This document shows, piece by piece, positions 26,918-35,404 of a stretch of DNA of 64,000 nt; within the stretch, counting starts at the first letter, position 1, and each line of letters starts with the position of its first letter. The translations under genes were made by a program, and so were the position numbers. The stretch is from Lachnospiraceae bacterium (GTDB lineage Bacteria; Bacillota; Clostridia; Lachnospirales; Lachnospiraceae): NCBI GenBank assembly GCA_017468395.1, contig JAFUIR010000011.1:1-64000 (forward strand). The letters run 5' to 3'. The notes under the pieces are model-generated. The model saw only the letters and a list, made by a program, of their open reading frames with translations. It did not search any database and had not been told where the DNA came from.

Positions 26918-28327
26918 TTATTTTCCCATACAAAACTTTGAGAAAATCTCATTTACCAAATCATCATCCACTTCTTCACCAATAATAAATCCAAGTGAAG
27001 AATACGCACTCATCAAATCAATAGAATAAAAATCTTCCGGCATTTCATCTTCCAGACTTTGTTTTACCTGAAGCAAACTGTTATAAGCATCCATAAGTGC
27101 TTCTTTATGGCGCATATTTGTAATACAGACTTCATCATCTATGGTAATTTTACCACTAAAGAACATTTCTTTAATGGTTTCTTCAAAATCATCAATTCCT
27201 ACATTTTCTTTTGTGGATGTTTTTATAATTTGAATACTGTCCGTAACAAAATTTTCCTCAAAAACCTTCTTCAAATCTTCTTCTGTTACCTTTTGTTCCA
27301 AATCTGTTTTATTCAAAAGTGCAATACATTTTTTATTTCCTATAATTTGAATAATGTCTTTATCATTTTCATCCAAAGGAACGGAACTATCTACAACATA
27401 AATAACGAGATCCGCATCCTGTGCATATTTTCTCGCCTTTTCCACACCAATTTTTTCTACAATATCTTCCGTATCCCTGATACCGGCTGTATCTATCATG
27501 TTCAAACTGATACCATGCAACCTTATACTTTCTTCCAACACATCTCTGGTAGTTCCGGCCACATCAGTAACAATTGCTTTTTCTTCACCTACTAAAATAT
27601 TTAAAAGAGAAGATTTTCCTGCATTTGGCTTTCCTACTATAACAGTATTAATGCCTTCTTTCAACATTTTTCCGTTATCTGCGGAATCAATTAATTTTTT
27701 TATCCGGTCTAAAAGATTATTATTTTTACTATATAATTTTTCAACATATCCATCCAAACTGATATGTTCCGGGTCATCCAGTGCAGATTCTATAAAGGCA
27801 ATCTCATACAAAATTTCTTCCCGAAGTTTTTTTACGGAATCAGAAACAGAGCCTTTCAACTGATGCACCGAGTTTTTTAGTGCAAACTCATTCTTGGAAT
27901 GGATAATATCAATAACTGCCTCTGCTTTCGATAAATCAATTCTTCCGTTTAAAAATGCTCTTTTTGTAAATTCACCGGGCTCGGCCAATCTTGCTCCCGC
28001 TTTTAATACAATTTCCAAAATACGGCGCATCATAAGAACACCGCCGTGACAGTTAATTTCTACAGTATCTTCTGTTGTATAACTTCTGGGCGCTTTAAAA
28101 ACAGAAACCATTACTTCATCAATGATATTTTCGTTTTTTTCTGCATTATCCACAATATAACCATAGTGAACCGTATGACTATCCACATTTAATAAAATTT
28201 TCTTTCCACTCTTTGTAGAAAAAATTTTATCAGCAATTTCTATAGATTCATCACCACTGATTCTGATAATACCAATACCGGAATCAGACATTGCAGTTGC
28301 AATCGCAGCAATTGTATCTGTTTTCAT
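26918..28327 (-). CDS. mnmE: tRNA modification GTPase MnmE
   Basis: A 469-residue GTPase (TrmE). The N-terminal tetrahydrofolate-binding domain (about 1-118) starts DTIAAIATAMSDSGIGIIRISG. The G domain has GKPNAGKSSLLN (G1), DVAGTTRDVLEE (G2), DTAGIRDT (G3) and NKTDL (G4). The protein ends in FCMGK, the C-terminal C(I/M)GK motif needed for tRNA modification. The ATG at 28327 has GGAGTG four bases away; an upstream ATG lacks a site. It has its own promoter (28376-28404) behind the jag terminator. Confidence 0.97.
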   Translation of the reverse strand: MKTDTIAAIATAMSDSGIGIIRISGDESIEIADKIFSTKSGKKILLNVDSHTVHYGYIVDNAEKNENIIDEVMVSVFKAPRSYTTEDTVEINCHGGVLMMRRILEIVLKAGARLAEPGEFTKRAFLNGRIDLSKAEAVIDIIHSKNEFALKNSVHQLKGSVSDSVKKLREEILYEIAFIESALDDPEHISLDGYVEKLYSKNNNLLDRIKKLIDSADNGKMLKEGINTVIVGKPNAGKSSLLNILVGEEKAIVTDVAGTTRDVLEESIRLHGISLNMIDTAGIRDTEDIVEKIGVEKARKYAQDADLVIYVVDSSVPLDENDKDIIQIIGNKKCIALLNKTDLEQKVTEEDLKKVFEENFVTDSIQIIKTSTKENVGIDDFEETIKEMFFSGKITIDDEVCITNMRHKEALMDAYNSLLQVKQSLEDEMPEDFYSIDLMSAYSSLGFIIGEEVDDDLVNEIFSKFCMGK

Positions 28328-28375
28328 AATACACTCCATTTTACATGATATAAAAGAATAAATTTTTACACGAGG

Positions 28376-28404
28376 ATTATATCACATTCTTTTTTATATA
28401 GCAA
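28376..28404 (-). promoter_or_regulatory. Promoter of mnmE
   Basis: On the minus strand TTGCTA, a 17-bp spacer and TATAAT lie about 50 bases before the mnmE start, overlapping the end of the jag terminator. Confidence 0.65.
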
Positions 28405-28434
28405 AAAAAATGCACGGCAAAAACCGTGCATTTT
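28403..28434 (-). terminator. Terminator after khpB (jag)
   Basis: AATGCACGG and CCGTGCATT form a perfect stem on the minus strand followed by eight T, ending the rpmH-to-jag transcript. Confidence 0.9.
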
Positions 28435-28447
28435 CCATTATAGTATT

Positions 28448-29071
28448 TTATTTTTTCAAAGTAACAACAACTCTTCTGAAAGGTTCTTCGCCCTCACTGT
28501 GAGTAGTAACATATTTATCATTCTGAAGAGCAGAGTGGATAATTCTTCTCTCATAAGGATTCATGGGCTCAAGAGAAACAGATTTTTTTGTTCTCTTAAC
28601 TTTGAAAGAGATGTTCTTAGCCAGATTTTCAAGAGTTTCTTTTCTTCTCTGTCTGTAATTTTCTGTATCAACTTTTACTCTGATATAATCTTCGGAATCT
28701 TTATTAACAACCAAAGATACTAAATACTGGAGAGAATCTAAAGTTTGTCCTCTTTTACCGATAAGAACACCCATTTCATCGCCACTAAGGTCAATATCCA
28801 TGGTCTTTTCATCTTCATTAAATTTAATATCAATTACTACAGTCAGTTCCATTGCTTCAAAAACTTCTTTTAAAAAGTTTTTCGCAATATCAGAAATAGA
28901 ATTTTTTACTCTTGCTTTAATCACTGCTGCTTTTGAACCGATACCTAAAAATCCTGCAGAACCTTCTTCTACAACTTCATATTCCAATTTATCACTTGTA
29001 ACAGTAAATTTCTGGCAAGCTTCTGTAATAGCTTCATTTACTGTTTTAGCAGAAAACTCTAAAAATTCCAT
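28448..29071 (-). CDS. khpB: RNA-binding protein KhpB/EloR (Jag; KH and R3H domains)
   Basis: A 207-residue protein with the Jag-N domain (about 1-52, ending GFLGIGSKAA), a linker, a KH-like domain with the GKRGQTLDSLQYL loop, and a C-terminal R3H domain (MNPYERRIIHSALQ ... THSEGEEPFRRVVV). In streptococci EloR/KhpB regulates cell elongation through RNA binding. It follows yidC by 28 bp, the conserved spoIIIJ-jag order. The ATG at 29071 follows GGAGGAC. Confidence 0.93.
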   Translation of the reverse strand: MEFLEFSAKTVNEAITEACQKFTVTSDKLEYEVVEEGSAGFLGIGSKAAVIKARVKNSISDIAKNFLKEVFEAMELTVVIDIKFNEDEKTMDIDLSGDEMGVLIGKRGQTLDSLQYLVSLVVNKDSEDYIRVKVDTENYRQRRKETLENLAKNISFKVKRTKKSVSLEPMNPYERRIIHSALQNDKYVTTHSEGEEPFRRVVVTLKK

Positions 29072-29099
29072 TACTATGTCCTCCAAACATTATAAAACA

Positions 29100-30500
29100 T
29101 TATTGTTTATTATTTTTTTCATTAAAATCTTTTACCATATTTGCTCTTGCCATCAAACTTCCGGGTTTAGCATTAGAAGTTTTTGTAGAAGTTGAAGTTG
29201 AAGAATTATTATTTAATTTTTCATTTGCTTCTTTAACTTTTTGAGCATAAATATCTTTTGCACTAAGATTTCTTGTGTTCATGGCAGCATATTCAGCATA
29301 TTTCTTTTGTTGTTCCTGAATTTTTGCCATTTTCTTTGCACTTTTTTCTTTATTCTTTTCGATGATTTCATTCAAATCCATCTTATCAAAGTGCTTATTA
29401 ATCACAATCTGCTGAATTGTTCTTACTACAGAACCGGCAATCCAGTACAGACCCATACCTGCAGGAAGTGACCAGCAGAAAAATGCAGACATAAGAGGCA
29501 TCATCATATTCATCATTTTCATGGAAGAAGCCATAGATGCTGCCGGATCGTCTTTATTTGTATTATCTGTAGCCTGAGAAGGCATAAGTTTTACATTAAT
29601 CCACTGTGTAATAGCAGCAAGCGCAGGAATAGCGATGGCAGCAACAACCATCAACCAGGCACCTGTAGAGATTGCTTCATTCACCATATAAGAAGGTGAG
29701 TTACCCATGTTAAGACCAAGGAAATTATTATAAGTATCAATCAGACCTGTTGTACCTTCAATATTTGTACTTAAAATGTATTCTCCTTCAATCATAAGGT
29801 CATTTAAACCATAATGGTTTGCAATAACACTCATATCTGTAGAAGATAATTTATTTAATACATCAATAATTCCGTTCTGGACATCTACTTCTGTTGCACC
29901 GGTACTGATTTGCTGACCGTACATTTGAACTGTTTTTGCAATAGATTCAACAACGCTCTCATTAATAACAGTTCCTTCTCCTGCCAATTTTTCAGCAGTA
30001 TTTACTGTATCTGTAAGAATATCAAGTCCTTTTTCTGATCCGGCAATTTCTTTTGCCAATACTCTGAATGTGTCACCAATTTTTCTTACATATGCAGGCA
30101 TTTTGTAAATAACCGGATAAAGTGCAAACAAAATAGGCATCTGAATTAAAAGCTGCACACAACTACCGGAAGGAGAAACACCATATTTTGCATAAACTGC
30201 CTGTGTTTCAGCATTCATCTGCATAGCAGATTCGTTGTCTCTTCTATTTTTATATTTCTCACGGATAGCATTAAGCTCCGGATTCATCTTTGCAGACAAT
30301 TTAGAAAATTTCTGCTGCTTAATAGTCAAAGGCAACATAAGCAGATAAACAACAATAGTAAATAAAATAATTGAAAGACCTACATTTGGAATACCAATGA
30401 AATCCAGAACATTGAAAATTCCTTCCATAATGTATCCCAAAATGTCAGAAATAAATCCGATAAAAAAAGTATCAGATTTTGTTAAAAAAACAGTATTCAT
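29100..30500 (-). CDS. yidC: Membrane protein insertase YidC (SpoIIIJ/OxaA)
   Basis: A 466-residue insertase, far longer than the roughly 260-residue Bacillus SpoIIIJ. The conserved core is present: the first membrane hairpin, QKFSKLSAKMNPELNAIREKY, GVSPSGSCVQLLIQMPILFALYPV, and the late WSLPAGMGLYWIAGSVVRTIQQ. The extra length is a large predicted extracytoplasmic insertion (about residues 110-260) and a basic, Asn/Ser-rich cytosolic tail that may bind ribosomes. The ATG at 30500 is preferred over an upstream TTG. It is preceded by yidD and rnpA. Confidence 0.95.
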   Translation of the reverse strand: MNTVFLTKSDTFFIGFISDILGYIMEGIFNVLDFIGIPNVGLSIILFTIVVYLLMLPLTIKQQKFSKLSAKMNPELNAIREKYKNRRDNESAMQMNAETQAVYAKYGVSPSGSCVQLLIQMPILFALYPVIYKMPAYVRKIGDTFRVLAKEIAGSEKGLDILTDTVNTAEKLAGEGTVINESVVESIAKTVQMYGQQISTGATEVDVQNGIIDVLNKLSSTDMSVIANHYGLNDLMIEGEYILSTNIEGTTGLIDTYNNFLGLNMGNSPSYMVNEAISTGAWLMVVAAIAIPALAAITQWINVKLMPSQATDNTNKDDPAASMASSMKMMNMMMPLMSAFFCWSLPAGMGLYWIAGSVVRTIQQIVINKHFDKMDLNEIIEKNKEKSAKKMAKIQEQQKKYAEYAAMNTRNLSAKDIYAQKVKEANEKLNNNSSTSTSTKTSNAKPGSLMARANMVKDFNEKNNKQ

Positions 30501-30528
30501 AAAAAACTCCAATCTGTATGACTGCTAT

Positions 30529-30738
30529 TTAAGGAACCGGGTCATATCCTCCTTTAGAAAAAGGATTACACCTAAGGATTCTCCATAACGCAAGTAATCC
30601 TCCCTTAAAAGCACCATGTTTTTGAACAGCCTCTAACCCATATTGAGAACAACAAGGATAATAAGGACATTTTGTACTTTTTAAAGGAGATAAATACTTT
30701 TGATAAAATTTTATAGCAGCAATCAATAATTTTTTCAT
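30529..30738 (-). CDS. yidD: Membrane protein insertion efficiency factor YidD
   Basis: A 69-residue protein with the family pattern [37 protein letters not shown], then [18 protein letters not shown], including the three conserved cysteines. YidD is an amphipathic membrane-associated helper of YidC. The ATG at 30738 gives the usual length; an ATG at 30774 would add 12 residues. It lies between rnpA and yidC. Confidence 0.93.
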   Translation of the reverse strand: MKKLLIAAIKFYQKYLSPLKSTKCPYYPCCSQYGLEAVQKHGAFKGGLLALWRILRCNPFSKGGYDPVP

Positions 30739-30818
30739 ATCTTTATTAAATACCAAATAACTCCAACATACCATAAAAAAACTATTAAAATTCTATTACT
30801 TCTATATATAAATAGAAA

Positions 30819-31166
30819 TTAATACAAATAGATTTTTATAATTTCATGGAGCTTTGCAAGGTGTAAAAGTGCTTGTTCAATTTCTTCATAAGAAGCTGAT
30901 GCAGCACCGGCTCTCGCGACGATTACTATATCCAAACCACTATTGAATATATTTTCATGTAACCGATAACTTTCTCTTACCAGTCTTGTAACGCGATGTC
31001 TTACAACACTGTTTCCTACTTTTTTACTCACACTGATACCGATTCTGTTTGTCTGTGTGCCATTTTCCTTCTTATACATAACAAGATATTTATTTGCATA
31101 AGATTTACCATATTTATAAACGAACCGGAACTGGTGATTTTTCTTTAAAGACTCTGAGAATTTCAT
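30819..31166 (-). CDS. rnpA: Ribonuclease P protein component
   Basis: A 115-residue basic protein that assists the RNA subunit in 5' maturation of tRNA. It has the start FSESLKKNHQFRFVYKYGKS, the RNR-type signature region RIGISVSKKVGNSVVRHRVTRLVRESYR, and DIVIVARAGAASASYEEIE. Normal length. ATG at 31166 with AGGAGG; a TTG three bases upstream is the alternative. A hairpin terminator lies between rpmH and rnpA. Confidence 0.96.
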   Translation of the reverse strand: MKFSESLKKNHQFRFVYKYGKSYANKYLVMYKKENGTQTNRIGISVSKKVGNSVVRHRVTRLVRESYRLHENIFNSGLDIVIVARAGAASASYEEIEQALLHLAKLHEIIKIYLY

Positions 31167-31190
31167 CAAAAACCTCCTAATCTTTCAGAG

Positions 31191-31215
31191 AAAAAAAGGT
31201 CACATTTCTGTGACC
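31191..31215 (-). terminator. Terminator/attenuator between rpmH and rnpA
   Basis: On the minus strand GGTCACAGAAATGTGACC is followed by seven T. Its 5' arm begins in the rpmH stop codon. It should end a large part of transcripts after rpmH, matching the much greater need for L34 than for RnpA. Confidence 0.8.
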
Positions 31216-31349
31216 TATGCTGATAATTTCTTTCTTCCTTTTGCACGTCTTGCTGCCAATACTTTTCTTCCGCCCGGAGTACTCATTCTTGCTCTGAAAC
31301 CGTGTACTTTAGATCTGGATCTTTTTTTAGGCTGAAATGTCATTTTCAT
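31215..31349 (-). CDS. rpmH: 50S ribosomal protein L34
   Basis: A 44-residue highly basic protein, [20 protein letters not shown] at the N-terminus, then [20 protein letters not shown], the L34 sequence. AGGAGGTG lies seven bases upstream of the ATG. The gene keeps its conserved place at the origin, but is separated from dnaA by a lipoprotein gene and oriC. Confidence 0.97.
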   Translation of the reverse strand: MKMTFQPKKRSRSKVHGFRARMSTPGGRKVLAARRAKGRKKLSA

Positions 31350-31533
31350 TAGAAAGCACCTCCTTCTCTTAACCTTAATCTATATAAGGTAAACTAATTT
31401 TTTTGTTAAAACGACATCTATACAGATGCCATTCTATTTGGAAAATAGCATATTGTATTGTAAAGTATAAAATAATTTATGTCAAGCATTTTTAAGCGAC
31501 AAACACTATTTTTTCCTTGATAATTCCATAATT

Positions 31534-33327
31534 CTAATTACTTTTTGGAATCTTTTTATATTCGTACTCTACCCAATTACCATATCCTGAAACATCATGC
31601 GACATTTCTTTTAATAAATTACCAAATTTATCGTATTCATACTCTGTCCAAGACTCCTGTGACATAGGTCTGCTTTTCTTCACTAAATTACCATTAGAAT
31701 CGTACTCATATTCTGTAACAGAGTTATCTGTCCCATCACTATTTTTATAAATATCTTTTAGTAAATTACCTGCTGCATCATATTCTCTTTCACGCCAATG
31801 TTCAATCACATCATTTTTCTTTTCTATTTCTTTTGTCTGATTTCCATTGGCATCGTATTCATATATACGTTCTTCCTGCCAAAAAGCTTCAAAGGTTCTT
31901 ATTGTGCGACCTTCAGAATCGTATTCTTTAATAGAACTAATACTTCCATCTTCCTTATATAATGTTTCTTTTATTAAATTATTATTTGAATCATATTCAT
32001 ATTCAGTATAACTATCTATATTTACATATACTAAACGATAATCAATTTTTTCTTGCTTATAGTCTATTTCTTTTATTAAATTACCTCTTTCATCATATTC
32101 ATACTCTGTCCCATCATTCAAACTACCGTCTGCATTGTAAGATACCAAATGTTCTCTTCTATTTTTTTCTGAATCGACATTATAATCATATTCTTCCCAA
32201 CCTTTATTTTTACCATCTCCGGAATATGATATTTCTTTTACTCTATTTGTTACATCATTGTATATAAAATCATGCCAATAATTAATATTTCCTTCTTTAT
32301 TATACCCAATATACTTTACAAGTCTGTTTAAATCATCATACTCATACTCAGACCAATTATCAATATTTCCTTCTTTATCATACTCAATATACTTTACAAG
32401 TCTGTTAAACTCATCATATTCATACTCTACATAATCATTATATTTTGAAGGATTTTCTTCATCCATATAAAAAATTTCCTTTATCACATTTCCTGCAACA
32501 TCATACTCATATTCATACCAATAATCCCAAACACCTTGTTCATCACATTTTATATCTTTAGTCATATTTCCTGCTGCATCATATTCATACAACCTCCATT
32601 TTTCTACTTTCCAATTTGAACCATACTCTACATGCTTTATCTGGTTTCCCTGAGAATCATATTCATTTTCTTCACCTTCATTAAAATTACCACTACGTTC
32701 ACGCACATACTTTAAAAGATTTCCTGCGGTATCATATTCCCAAATATTTTTTTCTAAAGCTACAGTCTCATCCGTATCATACATTGATTCTTCTATCAGG
32801 TTACCGGATGCATCATAAATATAAATATGTTTTCCTGTATAATCATCTTCTTCATTAAAACTGTTACTTATTTTCTCAATTAAATTTCCTGCAGTATCAT
32901 ATTTATATTCTAATTTTGTAGTTCTGCCGTTTTGATAATAAATCGTTTCATTAATTAAATTATCATCTTCGTTATATTCCCACTCATTACCTACTTTTAA
33001 GATACTATCAGGATAACCTTCTCTATACATAACATCTTTAATCAATCTGCCGGCATCATCATAATCATATTCATGCTTTACAAATGTTTCCCCATTTCTA
33101 GAATGTTTTGTAACCTTAACCAAAGCAAGTGTTGTATCTTCTTCCAATTCATCTGAGGATACTTTTTCGTTACCATCATTTTTTGCTAAATTATCTGTCT
33201 CCTCATTTATAAAACTACTTTCCTCAATATCTTTATTTTCTTTACCTGTTTCGCCACATCCTGTAAAACAGCCAATTGTCAAAACAAAAGAAAACATTAC
33301 GCATAATTTCTTTAGTAAATTTTTCAT
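31534..33327 (-). CDS. YD/RHS-repeat lipoprotein
   Basis: A 597-residue secreted lipoprotein. The signal peptide ends in a lipobox-like LTIGCFTGC. After an acidic linker (about 26-75) the rest consists of about 19 degenerate YD repeats with core YEYDxxGNLxKE, spaced mostly 20-35 residues. YD repeats form beta-strand spirals that can bind carbohydrate or wrap cargo. There is no RHS core or C-terminal toxin domain: the protein stops right after the last repeat. The start has GGGAGGA. It lies between rpmH and oriC and is strongly AT-rich. Its promoter spacer is filled by a palindrome (33372-33391), suggesting specific repression. Confidence 0.85.
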   Translation of the reverse strand: MKNLLKKLCVMFSFVLTIGCFTGCGETGKENKDIEESSFINEETDNLAKNDGNEKVSSDELEEDTTLALVKVTKHSRNGETFVKHEYDYDDAGRLIKDVMYREGYPDSILKVGNEWEYNEDDNLINETIYYQNGRTTKLEYKYDTAGNLIEKISNSFNEEDDYTGKHIYIYDASGNLIEESMYDTDETVALEKNIWEYDTAGNLLKYVRERSGNFNEGEENEYDSQGNQIKHVEYGSNWKVEKWRLYEYDAAGNMTKDIKCDEQGVWDYWYEYEYDVAGNVIKEIFYMDEENPSKYNDYVEYEYDEFNRLVKYIEYDKEGNIDNWSEYEYDDLNRLVKYIGYNKEGNINYWHDFIYNDVTNRVKEISYSGDGKNKGWEEYDYNVDSEKNRREHLVSYNADGSLNDGTEYEYDERGNLIKEIDYKQEKIDYRLVYVNIDSYTEYEYDSNNNLIKETLYKEDGSISSIKEYDSEGRTIRTFEAFWQEERIYEYDANGNQTKEIEKKNDVIEHWREREYDAAGNLLKDIYKNSDGTDNSVTEYEYDSNGNLVKKSRPMSQESWTEYEYDKFGNLLKEMSHDVSGYGNWVEYEYKKIPKSN

Positions 33328-33368
33328 TTTATTTTCCTCCCAATGTATATTAAATTTTTACATTTATC

Positions 33369-33397
33369 ATTATGCTACCATTTGGTAGCATTGTCAA
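33369..33397 (-). promoter_or_regulatory. Promoter with operator-like palindrome for the YD-repeat gene
   Basis: On the minus strand TTGACA (33392-33397), a 17-bp spacer and CATAAT (33369-33374). The spacer is occupied by the perfect inverted repeat ATGCTACCA-TT-TGGTAGCAT (33372-33391), so a bound repressor would block RNA polymerase. Confidence 0.65.
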
Positions 33398-33414
33398 TTT
33401 TTAAAAATTTTTAA

Positions 33415-33740
33415 AAAAGTTATCCACATACATTTTCCACATAATTAATTTACATAACAGTATCCACATAATGTGTATAAATTGTGGATAATCTTTATTT
33501 TTATTGTGTATTCTATGTGTAAAAAATCGAAAAATCCTTTATTTTAGCCTTTTCTAATATTTATAAATCATTTTAAATTTATCCACATACAAATTAACCC
33601 ATAAAAATAATATGTCAACTTATAAACTGAGTTATCAACAATTTGTGGATAACTTTCGGATTAAGTTCCATTTGAAATATTTAATTATTTATATTAATAT
33701 ATATTTGAGATATTTTCGTTAGTAGAAAGAGGTAGTATTC
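33415..33740. other. oriC: Chromosomal origin of replication (oriC), dnaA-upstream part
   Basis: A gene-free, AT-rich stretch immediately before dnaA with clustered DnaA boxes. TTATCCACA occurs at 33420-33428 and 33579-33587, and its complement TGTGGATAA at 33483-33491 and 33644-33652. One-mismatch boxes are at 33433-33441, 33460-33468 and 33632-33640. The run 33655-33720 is almost pure A/T and is the likely unwinding element. Gene order (rpmH side, dnaA-dnaN-recF-gyrB-gyrA) and the strand switch here agree. Confidence 0.92.
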
Positions 33741-35114
33741 ATGGAATTAATCAAAGAACAATGGGAATTAATTAAAGAGACCGTCAGAGATGAATATAAT
33801 CTCACAGATGTTTCCTACAAAACCTGGATAAATCCTTTGGAAATTCACTGTGTAAAAGATAAAAATGTTTATATCATTATTCCCTCAGATAAAGCCGGTG
33901 CTTCTGATTACATTTCAAAAAAGTATAAAATGTTTTTTCAGGTTACCATATCTGAAATGTTCAGCGATAACTATGATGTTACTTTTATTCTTGAAAAAGA
34001 CACAATAGGAATTGACAAAAAAAATGCTGAAATGAACAGTCATACTCCTGTTTACAACATCAATTATGAAAATGCCAATCTGAACCCTAAATATAAATTT
34101 GATACATTCGTAGTAGGAAGTAACAATAAATTTGCCCATTCCGCATCTTTGGCCGTTGCCGAATCACCGGGCGAAGCCTACAATCCTCTCTATTTATATG
34201 GAGGAGCCGGACTTGGTAAAACTCACTTGATGCATTCCATCGGACATTTTATTTTGGAACAGGATCCCAACAAAAAAGTACTTTATGTTACTTCCGAAGA
34301 TTTTACCAACGAAGTGATTGAGTCTATCCGTTCCGGTAACGCTGCAGCTATGACTAAACTCAGAGACAAATACAGAACTGTTGATGTTCTCATGGTCGAT
34401 GACGTTCAATTTATTATTGGTAAAGAAAGTACACAGGAAGAATTTTTCCACACTTTCAATGTCCTTCATTCTGCCGGAAAACAGATTATTATATCCTCTG
34501 ATAGGCCTCCCAAAGAAATGGAAACTTTGGATGAAAGATTCCGTTCCCGTTTTGAATGGGGATTAATCGCTGATATTCAGGCACCTGATTATGAAACCAG
34601 AATGGCTATTTTGCGTAAAAATGCAGAGGGCTATGACAAAAAAATAGACGAAGAAATTATTAATTATATTGCTACAAATATTAAATCCAACATCAGGGAA
34701 CTGGAAGGTGCTTTTAACAAGATTATTGCTTTCGTCCGATTAAATAATATTTCATCAGAAGACCTTAGTATTCAGGTTGCCGAAGAAGCATTGAAAGATA
34801 TTATTTACCCGGACAAACCAAAGGAAATTACTCCTTCCCTTATCCTTAATGTGGTATGTGAACATTTTGGAGTAAAACCTGAAGACATTACTTCTAAAAA
34901 GAGAAATTCCGAGTTTGTTCTTCCAAGACAAATTGTTATGTATCTTTGCAGAACTTACACCGCTACTTCTCTCCAGGGAGTAGGTAAATTATTAGGTAAA
35001 AAAGATCACACAACAATTATTCACGGTGTGGAAAAAATTAAAGAAGAACTTGAGACAAACGAAGAACTTAGAAATAAAGTAGAAATTATAAAAAAGAAAC
35101 TTAATCCCTCTTAA
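33741..35114 (+). CDS. dnaA: Chromosomal replication initiator protein DnaA
   Basis: A 457-residue AAA+ initiator. Domain I (1-85, SYKTWINPLEIHC) and short domain II precede the ATPase core with Walker A GGAGLGKTHL, Walker B VLMVDDVQF, sensor FRSRFEWGLIADI and IKSNIRELEGAFNKI. Domain IV carries the DnaA signature CRTYTATSLQGVGKLLGKKDHTTIIHG for box recognition. Normal length. AGAGGTAG precedes the ATG. It starts the dnaA-dnaN-yaaA-recF-gyrB-gyrA block. Confidence 0.98.
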   Translation: MELIKEQWELIKETVRDEYNLTDVSYKTWINPLEIHCVKDKNVYIIIPSDKAGASDYISKKYKMFFQVTISEMFSDNYDVTFILEKDTIGIDKKNAEMNSHTPVYNINYENANLNPKYKFDTFVVGSNNKFAHSASLAVAESPGEAYNPLYLYGGAGLGKTHLMHSIGHFILEQDPNKKVLYVTSEDFTNEVIESIRSGNAAAMTKLRDKYRTVDVLMVDDVQFIIGKESTQEEFFHTFNVLHSAGKQIIISSDRPPKEMETLDERFRSRFEWGLIADIQAPDYETRMAILRKNAEGYDKKIDEEIINYIATNIKSNIRELEGAFNKIIAFVRLNNISSEDLSIQVAEEALKDIIYPDKPKEITPSLILNVVCEHFGVKPEDITSKKRNSEFVLPRQIVMYLCRTYTATSLQGVGKLLGKKDHTTIIHGVEKIKEELETNEELRNKVEIIKKKLNPS

Positions 35115-35404
35115 TCCACAATTTTATGTGGGTAAAATGTTAATTAATTGTGGTTTTATGTGTATATTATTTTAAGTTAATTTTTTACTTAAAGAGTGAT
35201 TGTGAATAACTTAGATTTTTCCTCAAACTTTATGTGAATTATCAACATAGTTTTACTACCATTTTTTGCTGATAAATGCTATAATAGAAAGGGTTTTACA
35301 CATATCCACAACCCCTAATATTAATTACTATTAATTTCTTTATATTTTATTATTATTTGCGCATAAAAAATTCAATTTTTTCACTGAAGGGAGTTATACA
35401 CATT
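35115..35404. other. dnaA-dnaN intergenic region with near-consensus DnaA boxes
   Basis: A 290-bp non-coding stretch. One-mismatch DnaA boxes lie at 35201-35209 (TGTGAATAA), 35239-35247 (TTATCAACA) and 35302-35310 (ATATCCACA), suggesting a bipartite origin flanking dnaA, as in Bacillus. A TATAAT at 35280-35285 may be the -10 of dnaN. Confidence 0.55.

Noticed and set aside
31534-33327. RHS/YD polymorphic toxin
   Set aside because: The protein ends after the last YD repeat; there is no conserved RHS core sequence, no variable toxin tip and no immunity gene next to it.
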